Below are positions 26,585 to 34,793 of a DNA stretch of 64,000 nucleotides, one piece after another. The first letter of the stretch is position 1, and the number at the start of each line of letters is the position of its first letter. The stretch spans positions 1,236,356 through 1,300,355 of the forward strand of contig NZ_LN648875.1 in the NCBI RefSeq assembly GCF_000826185.2, written 5' to 3'. Below the pieces are notes generated by a model. It saw nothing but the letters and a program-made list of their open reading frames with translations, was not told the DNA's origin and did not search any database. The position numbers were made by a program, and so were the translations under genes. The stretch is from Microbacterium gorillae. GTDB lineage: Bacteria; Actinomycetota; Actinomycetes; Actinomycetales; Microbacteriaceae.

Positions 26585-27385
26585 ATGTCTGTCGCGATCG
26601 ACACGACGACCCGCAACGCACCCCGGTGGGGCGGCTTCAGCGGCCGCTTCCTCGGCATCGAACTCAAGCGGACGTTCCGCAACTCCTCGGTGATCATCTT
26701 CACGCTGATCTTCCCGATCGTGATGCTGTTCCTCGTCGCCCTCCCCAACAAGAACTTCTCGACCTCGTCCACGCCCGTCGCGCAGGGCGGGATCTCCGCA
26801 GCCGTCCCGATCATGATCTCGATGGCCGTGTACGGGGCGATGATGGCGTCGACGATGACGGGCGTCTCGGTGGCGTCCGAACGCGCTCAGGGTTGGAGCA
26901 GGCAGTTGCGCCTCACCCCGCTGAACCCGGTCGTCTACATTCTCGTGAAGGTGTTCTGCGGGCTCGTGCTCGGCGCGATCGCCGTCATCGTCACGCTGAT
27001 CATCGGCGCCGCCATCGGCATCAAGGCCCCCATCGGCAACCTCATCGGCGCCGGACTCCTCGCCTGGATCACGTCGATCAGCATGACGAGCCTCGGTCTC
27101 GCGATCGGCTACGCCTTCCCGGCGCAGAACGCGATGCGTTACCTCGGCCCGATCCTGCCGATCCTGAGCTTCCTGGGCGGGCTGTTCTTCCCGCTGTATC
27201 TGCTACCGCAGGCGGTGCAGGACGCCGCGAAGTTCACTCCCGTCTGGGGCATCGCCAACCTCGCGCAGTCGGCGATCGTCGGGGCGGCGCCGGACGTGTG
27301 GGCGGTTCCGAATCTGCTCGCCTGGTTCGCGATCTTCACCGGCCTCGCCATCCTGATGTTCCGTCGTGACACCAAGCGCGTCTGA
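26585..27385 (+). CDS. ABC-2 type exporter, permease, copy 1
   Basis: A 266-residue membrane protein with six transmembrane helices, the ABC2_membrane arrangement. Recognisable parts are ELKRTFRNSSVIIFTLIFPIVMLFLV at the first helix, RAQGWSRQLRLTPLNPVVYILVKV before the third, and FLGGLFFPLYLLPQAVQDAAKFTPVWGIANLAQSAI near the end, which is the usual last extracellular loop. ATG 26585 lies 2 bp after the ATPase stop (TGATC-ATG), so they are cotranscribed and form one exporter. Confidence 0.92.
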   Translation: MSVAIDTTTRNAPRWGGFSGRFLGIELKRTFRNSSVIIFTLIFPIVMLFLVALPNKNFSTSSTPVAQGGISAAVPIMISMAVYGAMMASTMTGVSVASERAQGWSRQLRLTPLNPVVYILVKVFCGLVLGAIAVIVTLIIGAAIGIKAPIGNLIGAGLLAWITSISMTSLGLAIGYAFPAQNAMRYLGPILPILSFLGGLFFPLYLLPQAVQDAAKFTPVWGIANLAQSAIVGAAPDVWAVPNLLAWFAIFTGLAILMFRRDTKRV

Positions 27386-27390
27386 CGCAG

Positions 27391-27434
27391 GACGATACCG
27401 CGCCGCCTCGTCCGCGAGGCGGCGCGGTATCGTC
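27391..27434 (+). terminator. perfect 20-bp hairpin between permease and kinase genes
   Basis: Arms 27391-27410 and 27415-27434 are perfectly complementary with a TCCG tetraloop, so the RNA would form a 20-bp stem. No T-run follows. The kinase ATG is only 28 bp behind it, too close for a normal promoter, so it probably acts as a partial terminator or RNA-stabilising element setting lower expression of the kinase pair. Confidence 0.7.
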
Positions 27435-27462
27435 GGCACGACGTCCCGGAGGAGGAACCGTC

Positions 27463-28584
27463 ATGACTGAGCCTCGCGCCCTCCCGCGCAGCGGTGTCTT
27501 CCTGCGTGACGCCCTGACCGCGCGGTTCGCTCGGGGCTGGTATTTCGGCGCGTTCGTCAGCCTGATCTTCGCCGTCGGCTTCGGGCTCCTCCCGCTGATC
27601 TTCGCCAAGCCCGTCCCGATCGCGGTCCTGCTGAGCGTCGACCTGCTGCTGTTCATGATCGGCTTCATGGTGGCGGTGCCGATCATGCAGGCGTGGCCGG
27701 TGCGACGGCGATGGATCGTGCCCGCGGGGATCCTCGTCTTGGCCGCGCCGTTCCTGGTCGTCTTCGGTTCCGCGGCCACGGGGTGGCTGGTCTACCCCGC
27801 CGTCGCGATCGCGATGATGGGGATACGTCGCCGCTGGATGGTCACCGGGATCCTGGCTCTCACCGCGCTGGCTCTGGCGATCAACCTGATGTGGCCGCTC
27901 AAGGATCTCGAGCCCTGGACGATCCCACTCATCATCGTCTCGGTGGGGTTGCTCATGATGTCGTTCGCGACGAATCTCAGGACGATGCGCGAATTGCGAG
28001 CGACGCAGGAGGAGCTCGCGCGCGTGGCCGTCGAGGAGGAGCGCAACCGGGTCGGACGCGACATGCACGACATCCTCGGTCACTCGCTGTCCGCGATCGC
28101 GTTGAAGGCCGATCTCGCCGCGACCCTGTCCGGCCGGGACGCGGACGCCGCCGCCCGCGAGATCCGGGAGGTGCAGACTCTTGCGCGGTCAACGCTGGAT
28201 GACATGCGTGCGGTCGTGTCCGGCTACCGCCAGGTGCGCGTCGCCAGTGAACTGGCGTCCCTGCGGACGCTGCTGCCGGCCGCCGGCGTCACCGCCCACC
28301 TGCCGACGACCACGGACGATGTCCCGGAGAGCAACCGCGAGCTGTTCGGCTGGGTCCTGCGGGAGGCGGGCACCAACATCGTCCGGCATTCCGGGGCCAC
28401 CGCCTGCTGGGTATCACTCAACCCGCACCGCATCCGCGTCGAGGACGACGGGACGGGTCCGAATCCGGACGATGTGCCCGGGACGGGCCTCGCCGGCCTC
28501 GGCGATCGCGCGCGGGACGCCGGTGGTTCATTGACGATCGGTCGCTCGAGCCACGGCGGATTCCTCGTGGAGGTGTCGGCATGA
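27463..28584 (+). CDS. sensor histidine kinase, HisKA_3 (NarL/LiaS class)
   Basis: A 373-residue membrane kinase. Four to five hydrophobic helices occupy residues about 20-165, with almost no extracellular domain, as in intramembrane-sensing kinases such as DesK or LiaS. The dimerisation region has VEEERNRVGRDMHDILGHSLSAIALKADLA with the phosphorylated His. The ATPase part has EAGTNIVRHSGA (N box), VEDDGTG and GTGLAGLGDRA. GGAGGAGG lies before the ATG. Its stop overlaps the response-regulator start by 4 bp. It probably senses membrane stress and controls the exporter upstream. Confidence 0.92.
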   Translation: MTEPRALPRSGVFLRDALTARFARGWYFGAFVSLIFAVGFGLLPLIFAKPVPIAVLLSVDLLLFMIGFMVAVPIMQAWPVRRRWIVPAGILVLAAPFLVVFGSAATGWLVYPAVAIAMMGIRRRWMVTGILALTALALAINLMWPLKDLEPWTIPLIIVSVGLLMMSFATNLRTMRELRATQEELARVAVEEERNRVGRDMHDILGHSLSAIALKADLAATLSGRDADAAAREIREVQTLARSTLDDMRAVVSGYRQVRVASELASLRTLLPAAGVTAHLPTTTDDVPESNRELFGWVLREAGTNIVRHSGATACWVSLNPHRIRVEDDGTGPNPDDVPGTGLAGLGDRARDAGGSLTIGRSSHGGFLVEVSA

Positions 28585-29189
28585 TCCGGGTGCTGATCGC
28601 GGACGACCAGGCGCTGATTCGGGGAGCCCTGGCGACGTTGCTCGGGCTCGAGGACGACCTGGAGGTGGTCAGCGAAGTCGGGCGCGGCGACGAGGTGGTG
28701 GAGCTCGCGCACCGGTGCACGCCGGATGTGGCGCTGCTCGATGTCGAGATGCCCGGGCAGGACGGCCTGAGCGCCGCGGCGGACCTGCGGCAGGCGATGC
28801 CCCAGGTGAAGGTCGTCATCGTGACGACGTTCGGCCGCGCCGGGTACCTGTCGCGCGCGCTCGCGGCCGGGGTGTCCGGGTACGTCGTGAAGGACACCCC
28901 CGCCACCGAGCTCGCCGATGTCGTGCGTCGCGTCCATCGCGGCGACCGCGTGATCGACGCGGCTCTCGCGACGGACGCCCTCACCGCAGGCCCCTCACCG
29001 CTCACGCCGCGCGAAGTGGACGTCCTCACCGCGGCCCGCGACGGCGGCACGATCGCCGACATCGCCGGGGCGCTGCACCTGTCGGAGGGGACGACCCGCA
29101 ATCATCTGTCCTCGGCCATGCAGAAGCTCGAGGCGCGCACGCGTGTGGACGCCGCCCGCATCGCGGAAGAGCGCGGGTGGCTGGTGTGA
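28581..29189 (+). CDS. response regulator, NarL/LuxR family
   Basis: A 202-residue regulator. The receiver domain has Asp8-Asp9, the phospho-acceptor Asp54 in LLDVEMPG and the conserved VVKDTP lysine near residue 104. A LuxR-type helix-turn-helix occupies about 138-200 (LTPREVDVLTAARDGGTIADIAGALHLSEGTTRNHLSSAMQKL). It forms a pair with the overlapping kinase gene. The tandem GTGAC-N5-TCATG sites before the ABC operon are its likely targets. Confidence 0.93.
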   Translation: MIRVLIADDQALIRGALATLLGLEDDLEVVSEVGRGDEVVELAHRCTPDVALLDVEMPGQDGLSAAADLRQAMPQVKVVIVTTFGRAGYLSRALAAGVSGYVVKDTPATELADVVRRVHRGDRVIDAALATDALTAGPSPLTPREVDVLTAARDGGTIADIAGALHLSEGTTRNHLSSAMQKLEARTRVDAARIAEERGWLV

Positions 29190-29207
29190 CCGGTTGGGGC
29201 AGCGTCG

Positions 29208-29672
29208 TCAGCGCTCCGGACGCGGCGCCGTCCGTCCGGTTCGGGACTCGATCCCGCGGTTGAAACGCTCGAGGAACCCGGCGAACGCGGCCCGATCGCG
29301 CGCTGACCAGTCCGACATCACGCGGCCGAGCGATTCCTTGCCCGCAGCTCGCTCCTCCCCCAGCACGCGGCGCCCGAGCGCGGTGATGCGGAACTTCCGG
29401 GCGAGCCCGCCGGCGGGGTCAGGGACCCGCTCGGCATGGGCGTCCCGCAGCAGTGCGTTCGTCTGCCGGGACAGGGTCGAGGTCTCCAGGCCCGTGGCCT
29501 CGGTGAGCTCGCGAAGCGTCAGAGGACCGGCCACGTCCAGATAGCTCAGCAGCAGATAAGCGCTGTGATCGAGCTGCCCGCCGGTGCGGCGGCTGTGGCC
29601 GGGAAGCCGCGTGACATGCCGCGTGAGCAGCATCATCTCGTACTCGATCTCGTCCATCGCTTCGGGATTCAC
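29208..29672 (-). CDS. MarR family transcriptional regulator
   Basis: A 154-residue MarR protein with the winged helix at residues about 45-110 (DHSAYLLLSYLDVAGPLTLRELTEATGLETSTLSRQTNALLRDAHAERVPDPAGGLARKFRITALGRRVL). GTG 29672 follows a weak GAGACT box by 6 nt; an ATG five codons later is an alternative. It is divergent from an MFS exporter gene with two inverted repeats in the shared 66-bp region, the classic arrangement of a drug-responsive repressor controlling itself and its exporter. Confidence 0.9.
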   Translation of the reverse strand: MNPEAMDEIEYEMMLLTRHVTRLPGHSRRTGGQLDHSAYLLLSYLDVAGPLTLRELTEATGLETSTLSRQTNALLRDAHAERVPDPAGGLARKFRITALGRRVLGEERAAGKESLGRVMSDWSARDRAAFAGFLERFNRGIESRTGRTAPRPER

Positions 29673-29693
29673 TTGCCCAGTCTCTCACGTTGG

Positions 29694-29724
29694 TTGTACG
29701 GTACAAGTGTGTTGTATCGCGCAA
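29694..29724. promoter_or_regulatory. two MarR-type operators
   Basis: TTGTACGGTACAA (29694-29706) is a perfect palindrome about one central base; TTGTATCGCGCAA (29712-29724) is a related imperfect copy 18 bp downstream. They overlap the probable -35 element of marR (TTGTAC on the minus strand) and the promoter of the MFS gene at 29739, so one repressor could block both. Confidence 0.65.
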
Positions 29725-29738
29725 CATAGAGAGAAGGA

Positions 29739-31169
29739 ATGATGGCGACGGCCACCGTGCAGCAACAGAAGACGACGAATCCGACCGCGATCATCGCGAC
29801 GCTCGCCGCCGCCGGAATCGTGGTCTCGATGGCCCAGACCCTGGTGATCCCGATCATCGGATCCCTGCCGGACCTGCTGCACACGAGTGCCTCGAACGCG
29901 TCGTGGGTCGTCACGATCACCCTGCTCACCGGCGCGATCTCCACTCCGGTGATGGGGCGCCTCGCGGACATGCACGGCAAGAAGAAGATGATCCTCATCG
30001 CGCTGATCCCGTTCATCGTGGGGTCCGTGATCTGCGCGCTGTCCGGGTCCCTCGTGCCGATGGTGATCGGTCGCGGACTGCAGGGGCTCGCCACCGGCGT
30101 CGTCCCGCTCGGCATCTCGCTGCTGCACGACGTCCTCCCCTCCGAGCGCGTGGGTTCCGCGATGGCGCTGATGAGCTCTTCCCTCGGCGTCGGGGGCGCG
30201 CTCGGCCTGCCGGCGTCGGCCGCGATCATCCAGTTCGCCGACTGGCGGGTGCTGTTCTGGATCACCGCCGCGGCCGGCGTCCTGATCCTGCTCGCGGTCG
30301 CGAAGGTCATCCCGTCCCACGCCGCACGGGGTCACGAGCACGGCTTCGACTGGGTCGGCACCGTCGGACTCGGACTGGGTCTCACGGGCCTGCTGCTCGG
30401 CATCTCGAAGGGCACCGCGTGGGGGTGGACGAGCCCGCTCACGCTCGGCATGCTGCTCGGCGCCGTCGTCGTGTTCGTGCTGTGGAGCCTGTGGGAACTG
30501 CGCCGCCCCGGACCGCTGGTGGACCTGCACGCCACCGTCCGCCCGGTCGTGCTGCTGACCAACATCGCCTCGATCCTGATCGGATTCTCGATGTACGCGC
30601 AGTCGCTGATCCTCCCGCAGCTCATGCAGCTGCCCGTCGCGACCGGATACGGACACGGGCAGTCCACGTTCCAGATGGGACTGTGGATGGCCCCGGCCGG
30701 CCTCGGCATGATGGCGGTGTCCGGACTCGGCGCCGCGATCACCCGCCGCTGGGGCGCGAAGGTCACGCTGACGATCGGCAGCGTGGTCATGGCGATCGGC
30801 TACCTCGCCTCCGCGCTCGGCACCGGATCGCTGTGGGTGCTCGTGTTCACCGCTCTGCTGACCAGCTGCGGCACCGGATTGACCTACGGGGCCATGCCCG
30901 CATTGATCCTCTCCGCCGTGCCCGCCACGGAGAAGGCGGCCGCGAACGGGTTCAACTCCCTCATGCGCTCGCTCGGCACCACGATCGCCGCAGCCGTGAT
31001 CGGTCTCGTCCTGTCCGGGATGTCGGTGGCCGGGGCGGAGGGGCACAGCGTTCCGACGCTCGCGGGCTTCACGACGAGCCTGCTCATCGGCGGCGGACTG
31101 GCACTGATCGCGGCGATCGCGGCCGCGCTGATCCCGGGTCCCCCGGTGCGCACCGGCGGCAAGCACTGA
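29739..31169 (+). CDS. MFS drug exporter, DHA2 family
   Basis: A 476-residue transporter with about 14 hydrophobic helices, the DHA2 (EmrB/QacA) topology. Motif A is GRLADMHGKKKMILI, and GRGLQGLATGVVPLGISLLHDVLP is motif C-like helix 5 with its neighbours; NGFNSLMRSLGTTIAAAVIG near the end is also typical. AGAAGGA lies before the ATG. It is divergent from and probably repressed by the MarR protein. Export of a toxic organic compound is likely; the compound is unknown. Confidence 0.92.
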   Translation: MMATATVQQQKTTNPTAIIATLAAAGIVVSMAQTLVIPIIGSLPDLLHTSASNASWVVTITLLTGAISTPVMGRLADMHGKKKMILIALIPFIVGSVICALSGSLVPMVIGRGLQGLATGVVPLGISLLHDVLPSERVGSAMALMSSSLGVGGALGLPASAAIIQFADWRVLFWITAAAGVLILLAVAKVIPSHAARGHEHGFDWVGTVGLGLGLTGLLLGISKGTAWGWTSPLTLGMLLGAVVVFVLWSLWELRRPGPLVDLHATVRPVVLLTNIASILIGFSMYAQSLILPQLMQLPVATGYGHGQSTFQMGLWMAPAGLGMMAVSGLGAAITRRWGAKVTLTIGSVVMAIGYLASALGTGSLWVLVFTALLTSCGTGLTYGAMPALILSAVPATEKAAANGFNSLMRSLGTTIAAAVIGLVLSGMSVAGAEGHSVPTLAGFTTSLLIGGGLALIAAIAAALIPGPPVRTGGKH

Positions 31170-31187
31170 GGGCCAGGTGGAGATGGT

Positions 31188-31207
31188 GTCGAGGCGGTCC
31201 GCTCGAC
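31188..31207 (+). terminator. weak hairpin after the DHA2 gene
   Basis: GTCGAG/CTCGAC with an 8-base loop, 18 bp past the MFS stop. The stem is short; it may end the exporter transcript. The rest of the 154-bp gap holds only the leader and AGGAGG site of the next gene. Confidence 0.3.
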
Positions 31208-31323
31208 CTCTTCCGGCCGCCGCGCGCCTCGCACACGCAAGCAGTACGGAAACGGTGGATGAAGTGCGGCCAGGTCCGGGGGAACGTGCATAGTGTGCCG
31301 TCGAACACCGCAGGAGGCACCCC

Positions 31324-31857
31324 ATGTTCCGCACCATCTGGCACGTCATGATCTCCCTCGACGGCTTCGTCGCCGACACCCACGGCGACACCACCTGGGT
31401 CCTCGGCCGCGGGGGTACCGCGCCCCCGTTCTCGGAGACCACGGACGACGACATCGGCGCCGTCCTGGCCGGACGCGGGTGGTATGACGACGCGATCTCC
31501 CGCCCGGGCGGACTCCCGGGCCAGATCTACCGCTCCTGGGACGGACCGCTGCTCGTCGCCTCGCACCATCGCGTGCCCGATCCGCTCGTCGACGTCGTCT
31601 CCGGAGACCCGACCGACCTCATCACGGCCGCACGTGTCGCGGCCGATGGTGCGGACGTCGAGGTCTGCGGGTCCCGACTCCCGTGCGCGTTGCTCGCCGC
31701 CGGGCTGATCGACCGTCTCGAGGTGCACGTCACACCGGTGATGCTGGGGGCGGGCATACGGTTCGCCGGGGGGCTGCATCGCCGTCTGGACCTGGACCTG
31801 GACGACGCCCTCCGGACCGGCGAACGCATCGACCTCCGCTACGTCCTGCGCGCCTGA
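31324..31857 (+). CDS. RibD C-terminal / dihydrofolate-reductase-like family protein
   Basis: A 177-residue protein starting MFRTIWHVMISLDGFVADTHGDTTWV, the start typical of the stand-alone RibD_C (DHFR-like) family, followed by DGADVEVCGSRLPCALLAAGLIDRLEVHVTPVMLGAGIRF, which is the conserved C-terminal half (normally GG.. at the CGS position). These are NADPH-dependent reductases of mostly unknown substrate, distinct from genuine DHFR. AGGAGG lies 6 bp before the ATG. Converges with the 139-residue protein gene. Confidence 0.85.
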   Translation: MFRTIWHVMISLDGFVADTHGDTTWVLGRGGTAPPFSETTDDDIGAVLAGRGWYDDAISRPGGLPGQIYRSWDGPLLVASHHRVPDPLVDVVSGDPTDLITAARVAADGADVEVCGSRLPCALLAAGLIDRLEVHVTPVMLGAGIRFAGGLHRRLDLDLDDALRTGERIDLRYVLRA

Positions 31858-31863
31858 CCTCCG

Positions 31864-32283
31864 TCAGCGCCGCCGGTAGGCTCCCGAGCTCACCGGCCGC
31901 AGCTCGGCCTCGTCCGGGCCCGCGAACGCCACCCGAACCTCCAGCCGATCACCCGAGACGGCGATCCCCATCACGTTCCGCCCGCGCTCGGACCGGCGCT
32001 CCAGGACGAGCAGATCGTCCTGCCATCCCGCCGTGCCGGGTTCGGTGGGCGTGGACCCGAACGAATCGAACCACCACCAGCCCTCGCCACTGAGCACCCC
32101 GTGCGCCACGAACGCGTCCTCGCCCGGCCGAAGCACGACGTAGTCCACCACCACACCGCCCGGAATGGGCGAGACGGACAGTGCACCCCGGGCACCACCC
32201 GCCGACGCCCATTCCGTGGCGAACAGTTCTTCGGTCCCGTCCCAGTCCCCGATGAGGGGCGCGAGCCTGCGATCCGCTTCCAT
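31864..32283 (-). CDS. lipocalin-like small protein, GWWWFDS motif, copy 2
   Basis: A 139-residue paralogue of the protein at 25065-25478. LAPLIGDWDGTEEL, HGVLSGEGWWWFDSFGSTPTEPGTAGWQDDLLVLER and VSSGAYRRR align with the other copy over the full length, though identity outside the central block is low. It resembles DUF1579/FABP-like barrels; function unknown. TAGCGT ends 6 nt before ATG 32283. It lies near the second ABC block, separated from it by a GNAT gene. Confidence 0.72.
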   Translation of the reverse strand: MEADRRLAPLIGDWDGTEELFATEWASAGGARGALSVSPIPGGVVVDYVVLRPGEDAFVAHGVLSGEGWWWFDSFGSTPTEPGTAGWQDDLLVLERRSERGRNVMGIAVSGDRLEVRVAFAGPDEAELRPVSSGAYRRR

Positions 32284-32289
32284 ACCTCC

Positions 32290-32295
32290 ACGCTA
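32290..32295 (-). promoter_or_regulatory. -10 box of the 139-residue protein gene
   Basis: TAGCGT on the minus strand, then GGAGGT, then ATG 32283; the spacing allows a leaderless start. Confidence 0.4.
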
Positions 32296-32361
32296 CGACG
32301 CGAGAAGCGCCGCGTCATCAGAAGGTCAGGGATGAGCGTCACGAGCGTCGGTGGTCACGGT

Positions 32362-32367
32362 TAGGGT
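32362..32367 (+). promoter_or_regulatory. -10 box of the GNAT gene
   Basis: TAGGGT ends 6 nt before GTG 32374; no ribosome site is present. Confidence 0.5.
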
Positions 32368-32373
32368 CAGTGC

Positions 32374-32937
32374 GTGGCCATCGCACTATCCCCTCTCCGC
32401 ACCGACCGCCTCCGCCTGGACCGACCCACCGACGACGACCTCGACGCGCTGTTCCGCCTCTGCGCCGACGAGCGCGTCTGGCGGCACTACCCGTCGCTGC
32501 GGCACACCGACCACGCGCAGACCGCCGCGATGGTGGACCGCTGGCAGCGCAGCTGGGACCGCGCCGGGCTCGGCACGTGGACGCTGCGCTCCCGGACGGA
32601 TGACCGGCTGATCGGCTACGGCGGCTGCTCGCTGATCGGCGACGAGGCGACCGTGTGGAACCTCGGCTACCGCATCGACGCCGATGAGCACGGGCACGGC
32701 TATGCCACCGAGGTGTCGCGAGCGGCGATCGCGCGGGCCCGTGCCACGCGTCCGGACACCCCGATCGTGGCGTATCTGGTGGAGCACAACGCGGCATCCG
32801 CACGTGTGGCGGAGAAGATCGGCTTCTCGCTCGTGCACCGCGGTCCGGACGCCGGCAACCCCGATCCGAGCGTCATTCGGCTCGTGTACGCGGACCGTCC
32901 GCTCACCTCTGCGCAGCTCGCTGTCGTGCTCTCCTGA
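32374..32937 (+). CDS. GNAT family N-acetyltransferase (RimJ/RimL type)
   Basis: A 187-residue GNAT of the Acetyltransf_3 type. LRTDRLRLDRPTDDDLDALFRL opens the domain, LIGYGGCSLIGDEATVWNLGYRIDADEHGHGYATEVSRAAIARA is the acetyl-CoA site (Q/RxxGxG/A equivalent HGHGYA), and YLVEHNAASARVAEKIGFSLVHRG is the usual Asn-Ser-Glu-Lys-Gly-Phe block. It may acetylate an amino group on a protein or small molecule; substrate unknown. The second ABC operon starts 46 bp downstream on the same strand. Confidence 0.9.
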   Translation: MAIALSPLRTDRLRLDRPTDDDLDALFRLCADERVWRHYPSLRHTDHAQTAAMVDRWQRSWDRAGLGTWTLRSRTDDRLIGYGGCSLIGDEATVWNLGYRIDADEHGHGYATEVSRAAIARARATRPDTPIVAYLVEHNAASARVAEKIGFSLVHRGPDAGNPDPSVIRLVYADRPLTSAQLAVVLS

Positions 32938-32983
32938 GCGTCCGCGGACCGTCGATACCGACGACGGGGTGTTGGATGGACTC

Positions 32984-33916
32984 ATGACCTCAGCCCCACG
33001 CGTCGATCCGGCGCGCTCGGACACGGATGGGCGTCCACTCGCCGTCCGCGCCGACGGCCTCATCAAACGCTTCCGGAACGTCACCGCGGTCGACGGGATC
33101 GACCTGCACGTGCGTCAGGGCGAGGTCGTCGCCTTCCTCGGGCCCAACGGCGCCGGCAAGACCACGACGATCGACATGCTGCTGGGGCTCTCGCAGCCGG
33201 ACGCGGGAACCGTCGAGCTGTTCGGCCAGTCGCCGCGCAGCGCCGTCTCGCGCGGACTCGTGTCCGCGGTGATGCAGACCGGCGGGCTGCTCGGTGACGT
33301 CACCGTCCGCGACACGCTGCGCCTGACCGCCTCCCTGTTCGCGCACGCCACGAGCATCGAGGAGGCGATGGCGCGCGCCGGCATCGCCGAGCTCGCCACC
33401 CGCAAGGTGTCCCGCTGCTCCGGCGGCCAGAAGCAGCGTCTCCGCTTCGCGATGGCCCTGCTCAGCGACCCGGGCCTGATCGTGCTGGACGAGCCGACCA
33501 CGGGCATGGATGTCGAGGGCCGGCACTCCTTCTGGCAGGCGATCCACGCCGACGCCGCGCGCGGCCGCACCGTCGTGTTCGCCACGCACTACCTGGAGGA
33601 GGCGGACCAGTACGCGGACCGCATCGTCCTCGTCCGCCGCGGTCGGATCGCGGCGGACGGCACCACGGCGGAGATCAAAGCCCTCGCCGCCGGTCGCACG
33701 GTGGAGGCGGAGTGGAGCACGCCGGACTTGGACGCTCTGCGAGCGATTCCCGGTGTCGAGGCGGCGGAGACCCGCGGGACCCGGGTGGTCGTGCGGTCCA
33801 CGGACTCGGACGCGGTGGCACGCTTCCTGCTGACCTCGACCGACGCGCGGGACGTGACCATCACCAGCCAGAACCTGGAACAGGCGTTCCTGCAGCTGAC
33901 GGGAGAGGGCGAATGA
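32984..33916 (+). CDS. ABC-2 type exporter, ATP-binding protein, copy 2
   Basis: A 310-residue ABC ATPase that is a close paralogue of the one at 25638, identical over long stretches around Walker A (GPNGAGKTTTIDMLLGLSQP), the MQTGGLLGD block and Walker B. Signature is CSGGQKQR and Walker B LIVLDEPTTG. Divergence is concentrated in the N-terminal 20 residues and the C-terminal regulatory part. ATG 32984 is taken because the longer open frame overlaps the GNAT gene. It overlaps the permease start by 4 bp. Unlike copy 1 it has no adjacent kinase or regulator. Confidence 0.93.
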   Translation: MTSAPRVDPARSDTDGRPLAVRADGLIKRFRNVTAVDGIDLHVRQGEVVAFLGPNGAGKTTTIDMLLGLSQPDAGTVELFGQSPRSAVSRGLVSAVMQTGGLLGDVTVRDTLRLTASLFAHATSIEEAMARAGIAELATRKVSRCSGGQKQRLRFAMALLSDPGLIVLDEPTTGMDVEGRHSFWQAIHADAARGRTVVFATHYLEEADQYADRIVLVRRGRIAADGTTAEIKALAAGRTVEAEWSTPDLDALRAIPGVEAAETRGTRVVVRSTDSDAVARFLLTSTDARDVTITSQNLEQAFLQLTGEGE

Positions 33917-34725
33917 GCGACACACGCCTCGATCGCATCGACGCGACCACCCGCAACGCCCCGCGTCTCGGTGGATTCAGCTGGACGTTCTTCGGCATCG
34001 AGCTGAAGCGGCTGTTCAAGAACTACTCGGTGATCATCTTCACCGTGGTCTTCCCGATCGCGATGCTCGTCCTGGTCGGGCTGCCACTGAAGTCCCGGTC
34101 GATCTCGGACGTGTCCGTCGCTGACGGCGGCATGTCCGCGGCCGTCCCGATCATGATCTCGATGGCGGTGTACGCCGCCCTCGTGGGCTCCACGATGACG
34201 GGAGTGACCGTGGCCGCCGAACGCGGCCAGGGTTGGAGTCGCCAGCTCCGCCTCACGCCACTGAATCCGGCGGTCTACATCCTGATCAAGGTTGCCACCG
34301 GCATGGTGCTGGCAGCGATCGCGGTCGTGGTGACGCTCGTCGCCGGTGCGCTCCTGGGCATCACCGCACCGCTGGGCAACGTCCTCCTGGCCGGGTTCGT
34401 GGCCTGGCTGACCTCGATGTCCATGACGAGCCTCGGCCTCGCCGTCGGGTACGCCTTCCCGGCTCAGAACGCCATACGCTACATGGGCCCGCTGCTGCCG
34501 GTGCTGAGCTTCATGGGCGGGCTGTTCGTCCCGCTGTACCTCATGCCGGACCTGCTGCAGGTCGCGGCGAAGTTCACTCCGCTGTGGGGAATCGCCGACC
34601 TCGCCCAGTCCGCCGTCATCGGCGTCGCTCCGGACCCCTGGGCGATCCCGAACCTGGTCGTCTGGTTCGTGATCTTCACCGGACTCGCGGTGATGTTCTT
34701 CCGTCGCGACACCGCTCGCGTCTGA
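33913..34725 (+). CDS. ABC-2 type exporter, permease, copy 2
   Basis: A 270-residue six-helix permease, paralogue of the one at 26585: both start with an ATTRNAPR-GGFS motif, share GIELKR-F-N-SVIIFT, RQLRLTPLNP-VYIL and the FMGGLFVPLYLMPDLLQVAAKFTPLWGIADLAQSA end. ATG 33913 overlaps the ATPase stop (ATGA). The more conserved helices suggest the same general substrate class as copy 1, with differences in the periplasmic loop after helix 1 (SRSISDVSVADGGM). Confidence 0.92.
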   Translation: MSDTRLDRIDATTRNAPRLGGFSWTFFGIELKRLFKNYSVIIFTVVFPIAMLVLVGLPLKSRSISDVSVADGGMSAAVPIMISMAVYAALVGSTMTGVTVAAERGQGWSRQLRLTPLNPAVYILIKVATGMVLAAIAVVVTLVAGALLGITAPLGNVLLAGFVAWLTSMSMTSLGLAVGYAFPAQNAIRYMGPLLPVLSFMGGLFVPLYLMPDLLQVAAKFTPLWGIADLAQSAVIGVAPDPWAIPNLVVWFVIFTGLAVMFFRRDTARV

Positions 34726-34793
34726 GCGGCCGGACGCTTTCCGCCCGGCGCGTCCTGTGCCACCATGTGACCGACACGACGCGGGGAGCGATC

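Noticed and set aside
32684..32983. N-terminal 100-residue extension of the second ABC ATPase
   Set aside because: It overlaps the GNAT gene in another frame and has no match in the first ATPase copy, which starts at the equivalent of 32984.
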